Made by a program: the position numbers and the translations under genes
In this document: positions 52,162 to 60,725 of the stretch, piece after piece
Layout: each line of letters opens with the position of its first letter
How positions within the stretch are numbered: the stretch's first letter is position 1
The notes under the pieces: generated by a model
The model's input: only the letters and a program-made list of their open reading frames with translations
Databases searched by the model: none
What the model was told of the DNA's origin: nothing
Origin: Sphingobacterium chungjuense
GTDB lineage: Bacteria; Bacteroidota; Bacteroidia; Sphingobacteriales; Sphingobacteriaceae
Direction of reading: 5' to 3'
Assembly (NCBI RefSeq): GCF_011316935.1
Contig: NZ_WLYS01000006.1
Span: 62,001-126,000 of the forward strand
DNA: 64,000 nucleotides

Positions 52162-53025
52162 ATGGAAAAGAAAATAGTTTTGATCACAGGAACAAACAGC
52201 GGCTTCGGCTGGTTAATGGCGCATAGTGTGGCTGCCCTTGGGCATCATGTATATGCAGCGATGCGGGATACGAAAGGTAAAAATGCGGATAAAGCGGCGG
52301 CATTGTCCGCGGTAGAAAATGTAACTGTCTTGGATGTTTCCATCACAGATGAGCAGAGCGTAAAGGAGGCCGTTTCTACGATCTTGTCTACTGCAGGTCA
52401 CATTGATATTCTGGTAAACAACGCTGGAACGGCCGTCCATGGTGTGACGGAAAGCTTCACATCGGAAGATCTTCAAGCCATGTTTGATGTCAATTTTTTT
52501 GCTCCTTGGCGATTTATAAAGCAGGTTTTGCCCGCTATGCGTAATCAGTCTGAGGGCTTAATCATCAATATTTCCAGTGGATTTGGTCGAATTTCCTTCC
52601 CCTTCACCTCCATGTACAGTGCTTCAAAATTTGCACTAGAAGGCATGAGTGAAGGTCTTCATTACGAACTTCGCCCATTGGGAATCGATGTGGCGATGAT
52701 CGAGCCCGGTGCTTTCCCTACCGAAATGCAACAAAAAGACAACGTAGCTTCGGATACAGCTGTATACGCAGGTTATGGCGCCATTGAAGCAATTCCTTCG
52801 AAAATGAATGCTGCGATCGGCAGCCTGATGGAGAAGCACCAGCCGAATCCACAAGCTGTGGCAGATGCTGTTGTGCATTTGATAGGATTACAATCTGGAA
52901 CAAGACCGTTGCGAACAGTCGTAGATCCGATCACTGGAAAGTTTATTGAAGCGGCAAATCAAGCTACTGCCGAAGAGTTTAAAAAAGGAATGACACTTTT
53001 TGGCCTCGGCGAATTGCTTTATTAG
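52162..53025 (+). CDS. Short-chain dehydrogenase/reductase
   Basis: A 287-residue NAD(P)-dependent oxidoreductase. The classical cofactor motif TGTNSGFG is at residues 9-16, NNAG at 86-89, a Ser in INISSG (about 138) and the catalytic YSASK at 152-156. The C-terminal extension holds FGLGELLY. The protein belongs to the classical SDR group, probably using NADP; the substrate is not deducible. It is the likely target of the upstream Crp/Fnr regulator through the shared palindrome. A perfect 48-bp palindrome follows. Confidence 0.92.
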   Translation: MEKKIVLITGTNSGFGWLMAHSVAALGHHVYAAMRDTKGKNADKAAALSAVENVTVLDVSITDEQSVKEAVSTILSTAGHIDILVNNAGTAVHGVTESFTSEDLQAMFDVNFFAPWRFIKQVLPAMRNQSEGLIINISSGFGRISFPFTSMYSASKFALEGMSEGLHYELRPLGIDVAMIEPGAFPTEMQQKDNVASDTAVYAGYGAIEAIPSKMNAAIGSLMEKHQPNPQAVADAVVHLIGLQSGTRPLRTVVDPITGKFIEAANQATAEEFKKGMTLFGLGELLY

Positions 53026-53059
53026 ATTTTAGGTCTGTAAACAAGTCATTTATGAGGTC

Positions 53060-53107
53060 ATAGCATAGCGTACTTGGTCAGTTAACTGACCAAGTACGCT
53101 ATGCTAT
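53060..53107. repeat. Perfect 48-bp palindrome after dehydrogenase gene
   Basis: Arms of 24 bases meet without a loop at GTTAAC (centre 53083/53084), an exact inverted repeat. No poly-T follows. Could be a terminator, a cruciform or a regulatory site. Confidence 0.85.
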
Positions 53108-53210
53108 TGTAGAGTGGCTTACCGCATGCCAAATAATTTGATTATTATTGCTATTAAGCTATTGTTTATACCGCAATAGCTAATCATACCAATGACATTA
53201 ATTTCTTAAA

Positions 53211-54287
53211 ATGATCTTTTCTAAACGCACTACTATTTTGACCTTATTGCTTGCCCTGTTAGGAAGTATGCGAACAGTTTCAGCACAGCAGCGATCTCAC
53301 CAAGAAATGATGTCAATATTCTTGGACATTGTCGAAAAGGAAGCCTACAAAAGCCCATCGATCAATTGGGATTCTATTCGCCCAATAGCATTGGCTCAGG
53401 CAGATACTATCCAATCGCAAGAAGACTTACGCGCATTGTTCAAAAAGATATTAAGACAACTCAAGGACTCACATTCGAGTATTCTCTATACGGAAGACGC
53501 TTCGGACACAGACGACAACGAAGTTTTAAGACAATATGCAACCGTTACCTATGAGCAAGCAGGATATCCATTCCCAGATGTAAGTGGCAGAATGATCGAA
53601 AATCGGTACGCCTATGTCAATGTGCCAGGTGTCGTCCTCGAGCATAAAAAATACATCCAACTTATGGGCGAGCAGATATCCATTCTCGATCAGCAAAATC
53701 CGAAAGCTTGGATTTTTGACGTATCTGACAACGATGGTGGTAGTATCTGGCCTATGCTGTGGCACCTTTATAATTTTATAGATCAGGAAAATATTTACTC
53801 ATTCGTAGATCGTAATGGCCAAGAACAGTTTACGACGCGTGCGATGTGGGACGAAAACAATCTGGATGAGGAGGAGTTGCTGTTTTTTGATTTGGCTGGA
53901 TTATCAGATAGCACCTTAAAGCCCATTGAGATAAAAAATAACGAGCTACCCATCTTCGTAATAACTAGCGAAAAGACAGCTAGCTCAGGTGAGTTTTTTG
54001 TAGCTGCACTGAAGGGACAGAAGAACGTGCGCGTAATTGGACAAACTACCAATGGATTAACCTCAGCCAATGAAGTATTCCCAATAAATAAACAGTATGT
54101 CATCAACCTGATGACTAGTGTGATCAAAGACCGGGAAGGAAAAGTGTATGCCATCGGCGAAGGCATTACACCAGATGTTGTTTTACCGCTGTCGTATGAC
54201 GCCACTCCTGATCATATCAAAAAATCTGACGTACGCGACAATCGCATCAAAATTGCGCTACAACATATCCAAAAAATGCATCCATAA
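53211..54287 (+). CDS. Secreted S41-family peptidase
   Basis: A 358-residue exported protease. The signal ends near TVSAQQ (residue 26). The catalytic region has WIFDVSDNDGGSIWPMLWHL (about 167-186), where the oxyanion-hole Gly pair lies, and IFVITSEKTASSGEFFVAAL, with the serine at 258 or 259, followed by GQTTNGLTSANEVFPINKQY. This matches C-terminal processing/tail-specific peptidase family S41, without a PDZ domain. The usual Lys or Gln partner is likely Q278 region. Isolated gene; substrate unknown. Confidence 0.85.
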   Translation: MIFSKRTTILTLLLALLGSMRTVSAQQRSHQEMMSIFLDIVEKEAYKSPSINWDSIRPIALAQADTIQSQEDLRALFKKILRQLKDSHSSILYTEDASDTDDNEVLRQYATVTYEQAGYPFPDVSGRMIENRYAYVNVPGVVLEHKKYIQLMGEQISILDQQNPKAWIFDVSDNDGGSIWPMLWHLYNFIDQENIYSFVDRNGQEQFTTRAMWDENNLDEEELLFFDLAGLSDSTLKPIEIKNNELPIFVITSEKTASSGEFFVAALKGQKNVRVIGQTTNGLTSANEVFPINKQYVINLMTSVIKDREGKVYAIGEGITPDVVLPLSYDATPDHIKKSDVRDNRIKIALQHIQKMHP

Positions 54288-54921
54288 TTGATTCCAAAAT
54301 CACTTATTTCCCCGCACTAAAATTCTTAAAAAAACTACTAGCTTATGGGTGTTTTACACGATCATAAGCCCTGACTATGGCAAAAAAGCCCTATAAAAGC
54401 TAGCATAGCGAAATTTGATCAAGACTATGATTTTTAGCCATTTACTCCCGTAATCTAAATAATAAAAATTAAATTATCTCATTATCAAGATAAATTAAAA
54501 GGTAAATAACAGCCCTCCAACCTAAAATCAATCTTAAAATAGGAATAGTAGTTGCTCGAAACACCCCATACCGCTACAATTAAGCAAGATACACACATAT
54601 TGTATAAAAAAAACATTCAAAAATAATTCTGCGACCGTAAAAATTAACGAAAACAAAATTCCTATAACAAAATACGTAGATAATTCGCTACATTTTTTTT
54701 TAAATGTAGCAGAATCTTAAGCGAAACTACCTAATTGTAATAGTTTTGCCCCCGATTAAAAAAACGTAAGACACCAGTTATTTTGGCGGGTAAATAATAA
54801 ACAACTACTCCAGCCGTCAGAAGGCTAATTCGTTTTAACTGCTTGCGAAAAATAGTTTATCATATAGTACAATGTTTCTTTGAACATGTACTGTACAAAC
54901 ATCAACCTTGAAAAAACAATA
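54288..54921. other. Long AT-rich intergenic region upstream of fimbrillin-like operon
   Basis: A 634-base gap. It holds a hairpin with GCTTATG (54341-54347) pairing with CATAAGC (54363-54369) and an inner GTGT/ACAC pair, a 9-bp hairpin with GCTACATTT (54687-54695) and AAATGTAGC (54702-54710), and a promoter-like element at 54741-54748. I see no supported gene of its own; the leader to the peptide gene is about 170 bases. Confidence 0.5.
54741..54748 (+). promoter_or_regulatory. Putative -7 element for peptide/fimbrillin operon
   Basis: TAGTTTTG matches TAnnTTTG and lies 173 bases before the small-peptide start, just after the hairpin at 54687-54710. Confidence 0.4.
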
Positions 54922-55092
54922 ATGAAATCAAAGTATGTAAGCCCCGTAATTGAGGTAGTATTGGTACAGATGGAAGATGATATTGTGAAATCTTCCGTAT
55001 TGCCGACCAACAAAAATGGTATGATAGAGCAGGAATGGGAACAACTGGACACCGACTATAGAACCATCGATTTAGGAGATTCACAATGGTAA
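54922..55092 (+). CDS. 56-residue conserved small protein upstream of fimbrillin-like gene
   Basis: A short gene from ATG at 54922 (an upstream ATG at 54880 in the same frame would add 14 residues but lacks support). The peptide begins MKSKYVSPVIEVVLVQMEDD and is acidic, with no signal or membrane helix. Peptides opening K-Y-x-x-P-x-E-V-x-x-V are common in Bacteroidota and often precede fimbrillin-like or secreted genes. It overlaps the next gene by seven bases: its last bases ATGGTAA hold both the next ATG and its own stop, implying coupled translation. Function unknown. Confidence 0.68.
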   Translation: MKSKYVSPVIEVVLVQMEDDIVKSSVLPTNKNGMIEQEWEQLDTDYRTIDLGDSQW

Positions 55093-56672
55093 CCCAAAAA
55101 AATTTTACAGCGATGACCAGCAGAAATCCTTTGGCAGGTGCAATTGCATTATTCGCATTGCTTACGATTGGCTCCTGTAGCAAAGAGTCGGGATCAGCAG
55201 TAAGTGGCGAAGCGAATATTACCATCGAATTATTAGGCTCTGAAATGGAATCTGAGGAGGTGAATAATTCGCGTGCAGCAACTAATACGAATGGCGAATT
55301 AGAGAAAGAGCAGACTAAGGTAATTAGCTTAGAGAATAATTTCCAATTGGTGGCTACCCTTACGCCGCGCGCAAATGCGGCCGCTACAGAAGTTAACGGC
55401 AAGGATCGCGAAGCTGCCTCTACTCAGAATAGAGCGGCAACTACGGTGAGAACACCACTAGGCACAGGCGTGAAATACCGCGTTTTAGCCTATTTAGGTG
55501 ACAACTTTGTATCAAAAATGGATTACGAAGTGGGCAAGGCTCCCAACGGCTTTGACAAATTGAGCATTGGCTCGACCTACACTTTTATTGCCTATTCGGT
55601 AAACGGTACGGCCAACTTACCAGAAGTAACCAACGGCTCTAAATTATCTACGGCCACCTTCACCAGTAGCGAAGATCTGATGTATTTTAGAAGTACCTTA
55701 AAAATTTCTTCCGGCGACAACTATCTTGGTATTATTTTAAAGCATCAGTTTAGCCAAATTACCATGACCACCCGTCTTACAGACGATACGCGGGGAGATA
55801 TTGTTTCATTGACAAATGTTCGATTTACCGGACGTGGAACCAGATCAGCTACACCACGTAAAAATGGTACGGTAAAGCTGAGCGACGGCGCACTTTCGTA
55901 TAGTACAGACACCGCTTCAGTAGCCATTAACTACCCGAATCTAGGCGGCGGATTGCGAAGCGTAACAGCTAGTCCGACTTTATTGATCTCCCCGAAAATA
56001 ACGACTACGGACGTGGTGATTGGTAATTTATTAATTAACGCCACCATCAATGGCAAGCAGGTTTCTACCGTACGCAACAACTTGGTTTTGGAAGACTTTC
56101 TAATCTCACCGTACCAAAAATATGACCTAGTACTTCAGATCAAAAACCCGTGTACAGAGCCTACAGGCGACGATACATTTGAATGGCGCAGTCAAAATGG
56201 CACGATGAAAACAAACACGTTGTATGCAAGCGGCGCAAACTATGGCTATACTTTCGATATCTATGAGTTAGATAACTCGTTCAATATGGAAATTAATGGT
56301 CAAAAACTTGCCACGAAGGAGATTCAGTTCGAATACACTACCGCCTCTAACCTGCCAAAGCGGAACGTCAAGTTTGCGGATGGAAGCATCTGGGGCCAAG
56401 GCAACGTATTTGAGATCTGGAACATCATAGGAAACAAAGATTATCCTTCTGTGAAATTAGTGATCAGCGCCAAAGGTGAAGTATCTCTCTTTGGACGAAA
56501 AAACAATACCGACAGAGCATTGTATCCAATCGTATTTTCAGACGATACCAAGTTTAACAAAATTAATTGGAATACCACTGGCCAGAATAAAGTGGTCATC
56601 ACGCAATCCGTAATCAATATCACCGTAATGCACGGTCGAGGTTATGGGGTGAAAGTTATTCCTTGCCCATAA
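55086..56672 (+). CDS. Fimbrillin-like surface lipoprotein (distant relative of copies A-C)
   Basis: A 528-residue lipoprotein with lipobox LTIGSC (start at 55086, or the ATG at 55113). The N-terminal region shows the family layout: EMESEEVNNSRAAT, an early KEQTKVISLENNFQLVATL, YRVLAYLGDNFVSKMDYEV and GSTYTFIAYSV, in line with copies A-C. The C-terminal half lacks the FISUMP domain and holds unrelated beta-rich segments (TNTLYASGANYGYTFDIYEL, IWGQGNVFEIWNIIGN). It is preceded by the 56-residue peptide gene and followed by two terminators. The same N-terminal module thus joins different C-terminal heads. Probable surface appendage or adhesin subunit; not proven. Confidence 0.75.
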   Translation: MVTQKNFTAMTSRNPLAGAIALFALLTIGSCSKESGSAVSGEANITIELLGSEMESEEVNNSRAATNTNGELEKEQTKVISLENNFQLVATLTPRANAAATEVNGKDREAASTQNRAATTVRTPLGTGVKYRVLAYLGDNFVSKMDYEVGKAPNGFDKLSIGSTYTFIAYSVNGTANLPEVTNGSKLSTATFTSSEDLMYFRSTLKISSGDNYLGIILKHQFSQITMTTRLTDDTRGDIVSLTNVRFTGRGTRSATPRKNGTVKLSDGALSYSTDTASVAINYPNLGGGLRSVTASPTLLISPKITTTDVVIGNLLINATINGKQVSTVRNNLVLEDFLISPYQKYDLVLQIKNPCTEPTGDDTFEWRSQNGTMKTNTLYASGANYGYTFDIYELDNSFNMEINGQKLATKEIQFEYTTASNLPKRNVKFADGSIWGQGNVFEIWNIIGNKDYPSVKLVISAKGEVSLFGRKNNTDRALYPIVFSDDTKFNKINWNTTGQNKVVITQSVINITVMHGRGYGVKVIPCP

Positions 56673-56677
56673 AGAGC

Positions 56678-56726
56678 ATTTTCAAAGGACCAGATCTTCT
56701 ATCAAATCTGGTCCTTTGAAAATTTT
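56678..56726 (+). terminator. Terminator after fimbrillin-like gene
   Basis: An 18-bp perfect stem (56678-56695 with 56706-56723, loop of ten) followed by TTT, six bases after the stop. Confidence 0.82.
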
Positions 56727-56744
56727 ACTCCTTTTGTATGAATT

Positions 56745-56780
56745 AGGCACTTGGTAATCGACTATCAAGTGCCTTTTTTT
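56745..56780 (+). terminator. Second terminator with strong T-run
   Basis: AGGCACTTG (56745-56753) pairs with CAAGTGCCT (56766-56774) and TTTTTT follows. It backs up the preceding hairpin on the plus strand. Confidence 0.82.
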
Positions 56781-56838
56781 GCTAACACTAACTATAGCCA
56801 TTTTTACCAACCGGTTTCCAGTATTACTGACCAAAAAC

Positions 56839-57930
56839 CTAAAACAGCCGCAATTGCCGCCCTTCTTTGGGAATGGATTCGGGTTCAGCAAAGTTGGACA
56901 TCGTGACACCCAAAAGGCGTACTTTCAATCCCTCCACATCCACTTTGTCCATTAGTTCCTGCACGAGCTCGTACATCTCTGCAGCCCGATGGATCTCTTC
57001 AAATTGGGTTTTGCTGCGCGTAATTTGTGTGAAGTCCGAAAACTTAATTTTCACGGTTACCGTTTTACCCCTTTTGTCTTTAGCATCTAACCGTTTTTCG
57101 AGTTTTTCGCACAGGATTTTTATCTCTTGCATCATCTCTCCTTTATCGGAAATGTCTGCCGAGAAAGTATCTTCTATACCGATGGATTTCGAAATACGAT
57201 TTGGACGCACGGGGCGCGTATCATTGCCGCGCACCATATGGTAAAAAAAGGTACCCGATTTACCAAAATGCCGATTGAGATCGGATTCCGAAAAACTTTT
57301 CAGGTCCGCCCCATTATGTATCCCCATACCTTTCATCTTTTGCGCCGTCACCTTCCCTACCCCAAAAAACTTGTCAATCGGCAAAGATTCTAAGAAAGGA
57401 ATCACCTTAGATGGGCCAATAAAGGTCAGCCCGTCGGGCTTTTGAAAGTCAGAGGCAATCTTGGCAATAAATTTATTGACCGAAACACCCGCAGAAGCAG
57501 TTAGATTTAGTTCCCGCGTGATCGCTTCTTTGATGGCTTTGGCAATATCGATGGCAGAGCCAATGCCCGCCTTATCTTCAGTCACGTCCAAATACGCTTC
57601 ATCCAGCGATAAAGGCTCGATGAGATCGGTATAGCGGCGAAATATCGCTCGGATATGATCCGAAACCTGCTTATACACCTCGAATCGAGGTTTGGTAAAC
57701 AATAAGTGCGGACATAATTGCAATGCCTGTCTGGACGACATCGCCGAACGTACGCCAAATTTGCGCGCTTCGTAACTTGCAGTCGCTACTACGCCACGTC
57801 CATCGGGTGAACCACCAACCGCCAATGCTTTACCACGGAATTCGGGAAAATCACGCTGCTCGATAGACGCATAGAATGCGTCCATATCGATATGAACAAT
57901 CTTACGTCGGTTTTCCGGAGCAGGTAACAT
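56839..57930 (-). CDS. dinB: DNA polymerase IV (Y family)
   Basis: A 363-residue lesion-bypass polymerase. HIDMDAFYASIEQRD (about 13-27) and SLDEAYLDVT (about 108-117) hold the catalytic acidic residues; SAGVSVNKFIAKIASDFQKPDG and GVGKVTAQKMKGMGI are the usual little finger-linker segments. The C-terminus ends QLRLF, the beta-clamp-binding motif. Length is normal. It is convergent with the fimbrillin-like gene and divergent from the 58051 gene. A TAATTTTG on the minus strand lies five bases before its ATG, so transcripts may be nearly leaderless. No LexA site was recognised. Confidence 0.96.
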   Translation of the reverse strand: MLPAPENRRKIVHIDMDAFYASIEQRDFPEFRGKALAVGGSPDGRGVVATASYEARKFGVRSAMSSRQALQLCPHLLFTKPRFEVYKQVSDHIRAIFRRYTDLIEPLSLDEAYLDVTEDKAGIGSAIDIAKAIKEAITRELNLTASAGVSVNKFIAKIASDFQKPDGLTFIGPSKVIPFLESLPIDKFFGVGKVTAQKMKGMGIHNGADLKSFSESDLNRHFGKSGTFFYHMVRGNDTRPVRPNRISKSIGIEDTFSADISDKGEMMQEIKILCEKLEKRLDAKDKRGKTVTVKIKFSDFTQITRSKTQFEEIHRAAEMYELVQELMDKVDVEGLKVRLLGVTMSNFAEPESIPKEGRQLRLF

Positions 57931-57935
57931 AACTC

Positions 57936-57943
57936 CAAAATTA
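57936..57943 (-). promoter_or_regulatory. -7 element TAATTTTG just before dinB
   Basis: Exact TAnnTTTG match on the minus strand, five bases from the dinB ATG. Confidence 0.42.
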
Positions 57944-58050
57944 CATGAAATAATCTAACCATCATCATCACCCAAAACCAAACTTTTTGCGCCTTCAGTA
58001 GTTAATAGAGCAGGTTAGCATCCTATGCAGCTCACTAAAAATAAATACAG

Positions 58051-58833
58051 ATGGAATACATACACCTGATCGAAAAAACAAGCAGCCCATTCTGGGCTTT
58101 TGCCATACACGACGGGCATCAGATAGACGATGCGCTGCTACCTTTTTTGGTAGCAGATGAGGATACACGACTGCGCGAGGAAGATCCGCAGACAGGGACT
58201 TTGGCCGAGCTGCCTTTCAATCGATTTATATCTGCTACATCACGATTTCAACTAGATCTTAATCGGATTCGGAAAGATGCGGTTTACCTGCGGCCAGAGC
58301 AAGCTTGGGGCATCCATGTGTGGGATGAAGATTTGCCGACAGATTTGGTTAATACCTTATACGAGACGCACGACAAAATGTATGAGCAGATTGATGCGCT
58401 GATTCAAGACACCATACAACAATACGGCTATTTCGTGATTTATGATATTCACAGTTACAATGCCAAGCGCAACGATCAGTTTGAAGAAATTGACACGGAG
58501 AAAAATCCCGAAATAAACTTAGGAACAGCGCATAACCAGCCCAAATGGCGTTCATTAATAGAATCCTTTATCACGTCGGTACAGCAACAAAATGTGGGCT
58601 TACCCACAGTAGATATTCGGGAGAATATCAAATTCAACGGTGGCTACTTAGCTAAGTACATCACCGATCGGTACGGTGCTTATGGCTGCGTACTTTCTAT
58701 CGAGTTTCGGAAAGATTTTATGGATGAGTGGACAGGGCAACTGTATCCTGAAAAGCTGCAAAGCTACAAACAGTTGTTATTGCACACGACCGATATGCTG
58801 CACGAATACTTTGCCAATGAAGAACGAAGCTAG
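58051..58833 (+). CDS. N-formylglutamate amidohydrolase family protein
   Basis: A 260-residue hydrolase. HDGHQIDDALLPFL (about 20-33), RPEQAWGIHVWDEDLP, DIHSYNAKRND (about 132-142) and the Arg near LSIEFRKDFMDEW are motifs of the FGase family (PF05013 type), zinc-dependent amidohydrolases cleaving N-formyl-glutamate in histidine degradation. No hut genes are nearby. Instead a DUF1704 metallopeptidase gene overlaps its end by 17 bases and a GshB-like ligase gene follows, so this copy probably acts on another amide. Start ATG at 58051 is supported by the family-like opening. Confidence 0.85.
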   Translation: MEYIHLIEKTSSPFWAFAIHDGHQIDDALLPFLVADEDTRLREEDPQTGTLAELPFNRFISATSRFQLDLNRIRKDAVYLRPEQAWGIHVWDEDLPTDLVNTLYETHDKMYEQIDALIQDTIQQYGYFVIYDIHSYNAKRNDQFEEIDTEKNPEINLGTAHNQPKWRSLIESFITSVQQQNVGLPTVDIRENIKFNGGYLAKYITDRYGAYGCVLSIEFRKDFMDEWTGQLYPEKLQSYKQLLLHTTDMLHEYFANEERS

Positions 58834-60646
58834 TATTTTAGAAGGCATATTGCAGAATATTCACACGAAAACGCCTTTTCATGTGCAATTGCCTACGAAA
58901 AACAAATTGGTGTTCAACAAGATCGTACCGTACCTTTTCGTATACCGTATCGATCAGCAGGAAGACCCCATGTTGGCCGAATTAGTGAAAACCGAGTATT
59001 CGTATCTGGCCATTCATGACGCTGATTTTCCGGTGCAAAAATGGTTAGAGCCTATTGCTCAAAAATTGGTGGAAGAGTTTGGCGGCTGCTTAATTATAGA
59101 AGCCTGGGTGGCTCCTCGGACACAGCGAAACGATGTAGATCTGCTCATTACACGAAAAAACATCCAATCGGTTGCACAGTACTTGCTGAAACACATTCAT
59201 GGGGAGCGCACGGCTTTATCCGCAGAAGTCATTACCAGCACGAAAGCAACAGGACCAGAGGATGCTTCGCCTTTGATCGATTTCAAAGAGAAGAAAAATA
59301 ACCAGGTGCAATACATCGGCTTGCGTGTAAAAGACACTTATCTGCATGGCAAACACGAAATCCTGCCGATCTTAATGCGGCAATTTCGGGAAACCTTGTC
59401 CAAAAGTTTATCGAGTACGTTTTTTGAGTTTATCCGCATCCACACCACCGCGAAGCCTACCGAATTTAAGATTACGCATCAAAGCGAAATCTCCCCTTTG
59501 GTGTGGGAGATCGACCAACAACTGGCCAAAGAAAGTCAGCGCTTTGATTTCTTGTTACTAATCACGCCCGTCAACGCTCACGAAGCTTGGCTACAGTTCA
59601 AGAAGGATAATTTTCGCAAAGCGCCTGTTTTTCAATATCGGCCGATGCCGATCGATCCAGATATCATTAAGCGGAATTTGTACAATCTGCGGATAGAAGA
59701 CTTGTACGACCCAACGATTGCCTACCTATTTCGCGACAAACGCAGAGAATTGGATGCGATGATGACCATGTTGAGCGAACGCGGCAAGGAAGGCTTTATG
59801 CTAGGCAGCTTACAGATTTTTGGCAACGTGGCCGAAAGCTTGCTGGATAAAGCCAAAGCCATCCTAACAATCACGGAGGAAGATACCGAAATACGAACCA
59901 ACGCACAAGACATCATGCAAGCGAAGGAGTTTGCAGCGCTTGCGGAGCAGGAAATTGCGTATCTAAAAGCACAACATCCGGAGTTTAACACGACGGTACG
60001 CTTGCGCGACGACGTATCTGGAGTCATGGTTAATCAAGGCGTGCTCAATATCAGCAAGCAATACAGCTTACCACGCAACCGTGCGCAAGCGCTCATACAA
60101 CATGAGGTAGGCACGCATATTGTCACGTATTTTAATGGCAAGCAGCAGCCATTTAACTTGTTTAAACTGGGTGTGCCGGGCTACGAAAAACTACAGGAAG
60201 GATTGGCCGTATTGTCCGAATACATGGTGGGCGAATTGACGAATGATCGTCTTCGCATTTTAGCTGGTCGAGTTGTGGCCGTGTATCACATGATTGCGGG
60301 TAATAAATTCGTCGACACGTTTTCTATGCTGGTCGAACGATACAATTTTAGTCACGAGACGGCTTTCCAAATGACGATGCGCGTGTATCGTAGCGGCGGA
60401 CTGACCAAAGATGCCTTGTATCTACAAGGCTTGATCGAGCTGGTAAAGTACATCAAAGACGGGCATGATATTACCTTGCTGATGATGGGAAAGATCCGGA
60501 AGGAGTATATACCTATCATCCAAGAATTGATGCTCAAAGGAATTATAAAATCCCCTTCTTTGCATCCACGATACCTTGAAAAACCTTATTTGCATAAGCT
60601 AGATGCGCTCCGGAAAAGTACTGGAATATTTAAAATGATTCAATAA
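58817..60646 (+). CDS. DUF1704 'QEGLA' metallopeptidase-like protein
   Basis: A 609-residue protein from ATG at 58817, overlapping the amidohydrolase end by 17 bases; an earlier in-frame start is less likely because it would read inside that gene. The C-terminal part has HEVGTH (H429, E430, H434), then QEGLAVLSEYM with E461, the third metal ligand. This HExxxH-plus-EGLA layout is that of DUF1704/TIGR02421 proteins, related to eukaryotic MATCAP tyrosine carboxypeptidases. The name flavohemoglobin expression-modulating is historical. Residues 1-290 hold no recognised domain. Co-transcribed with amidohydrolase and ATP-grasp ligase; substrate unknown. The motif is complete, so activity is plausible. 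Confidence 0.86.
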   Translation: MKNEASILEGILQNIHTKTPFHVQLPTKNKLVFNKIVPYLFVYRIDQQEDPMLAELVKTEYSYLAIHDADFPVQKWLEPIAQKLVEEFGGCLIIEAWVAPRTQRNDVDLLITRKNIQSVAQYLLKHIHGERTALSAEVITSTKATGPEDASPLIDFKEKKNNQVQYIGLRVKDTYLHGKHEILPILMRQFRETLSKSLSSTFFEFIRIHTTAKPTEFKITHQSEISPLVWEIDQQLAKESQRFDFLLLITPVNAHEAWLQFKKDNFRKAPVFQYRPMPIDPDIIKRNLYNLRIEDLYDPTIAYLFRDKRRELDAMMTMLSERGKEGFMLGSLQIFGNVAESLLDKAKAILTITEEDTEIRTNAQDIMQAKEFAALAEQEIAYLKAQHPEFNTTVRLRDDVSGVMVNQGVLNISKQYSLPRNRAQALIQHEVGTHIVTYFNGKQQPFNLFKLGVPGYEKLQEGLAVLSEYMVGELTNDRLRILAGRVVAVYHMIAGNKFVDTFSMLVERYNFSHETAFQMTMRVYRSGGLTKDALYLQGLIELVKYIKDGHDITLLMMGKIRKEYIPIIQELMLKGIIKSPSLHPRYLEKPYLHKLDALRKSTGIFKMIQ

Positions 60647-60725
60647 GTAACATAGTTTATCTCATTTCGTATCGTGTCAAACAGCTTCGACCGAAATGCC
60701 ATTTATCTACTATTATAATTTCCAT

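Noticed and set aside
58051-58833. Histidine-utilization (hut) operon
   Set aside because: Only the FGase-family gene is present; no hutH, hutU or hutI neighbours.
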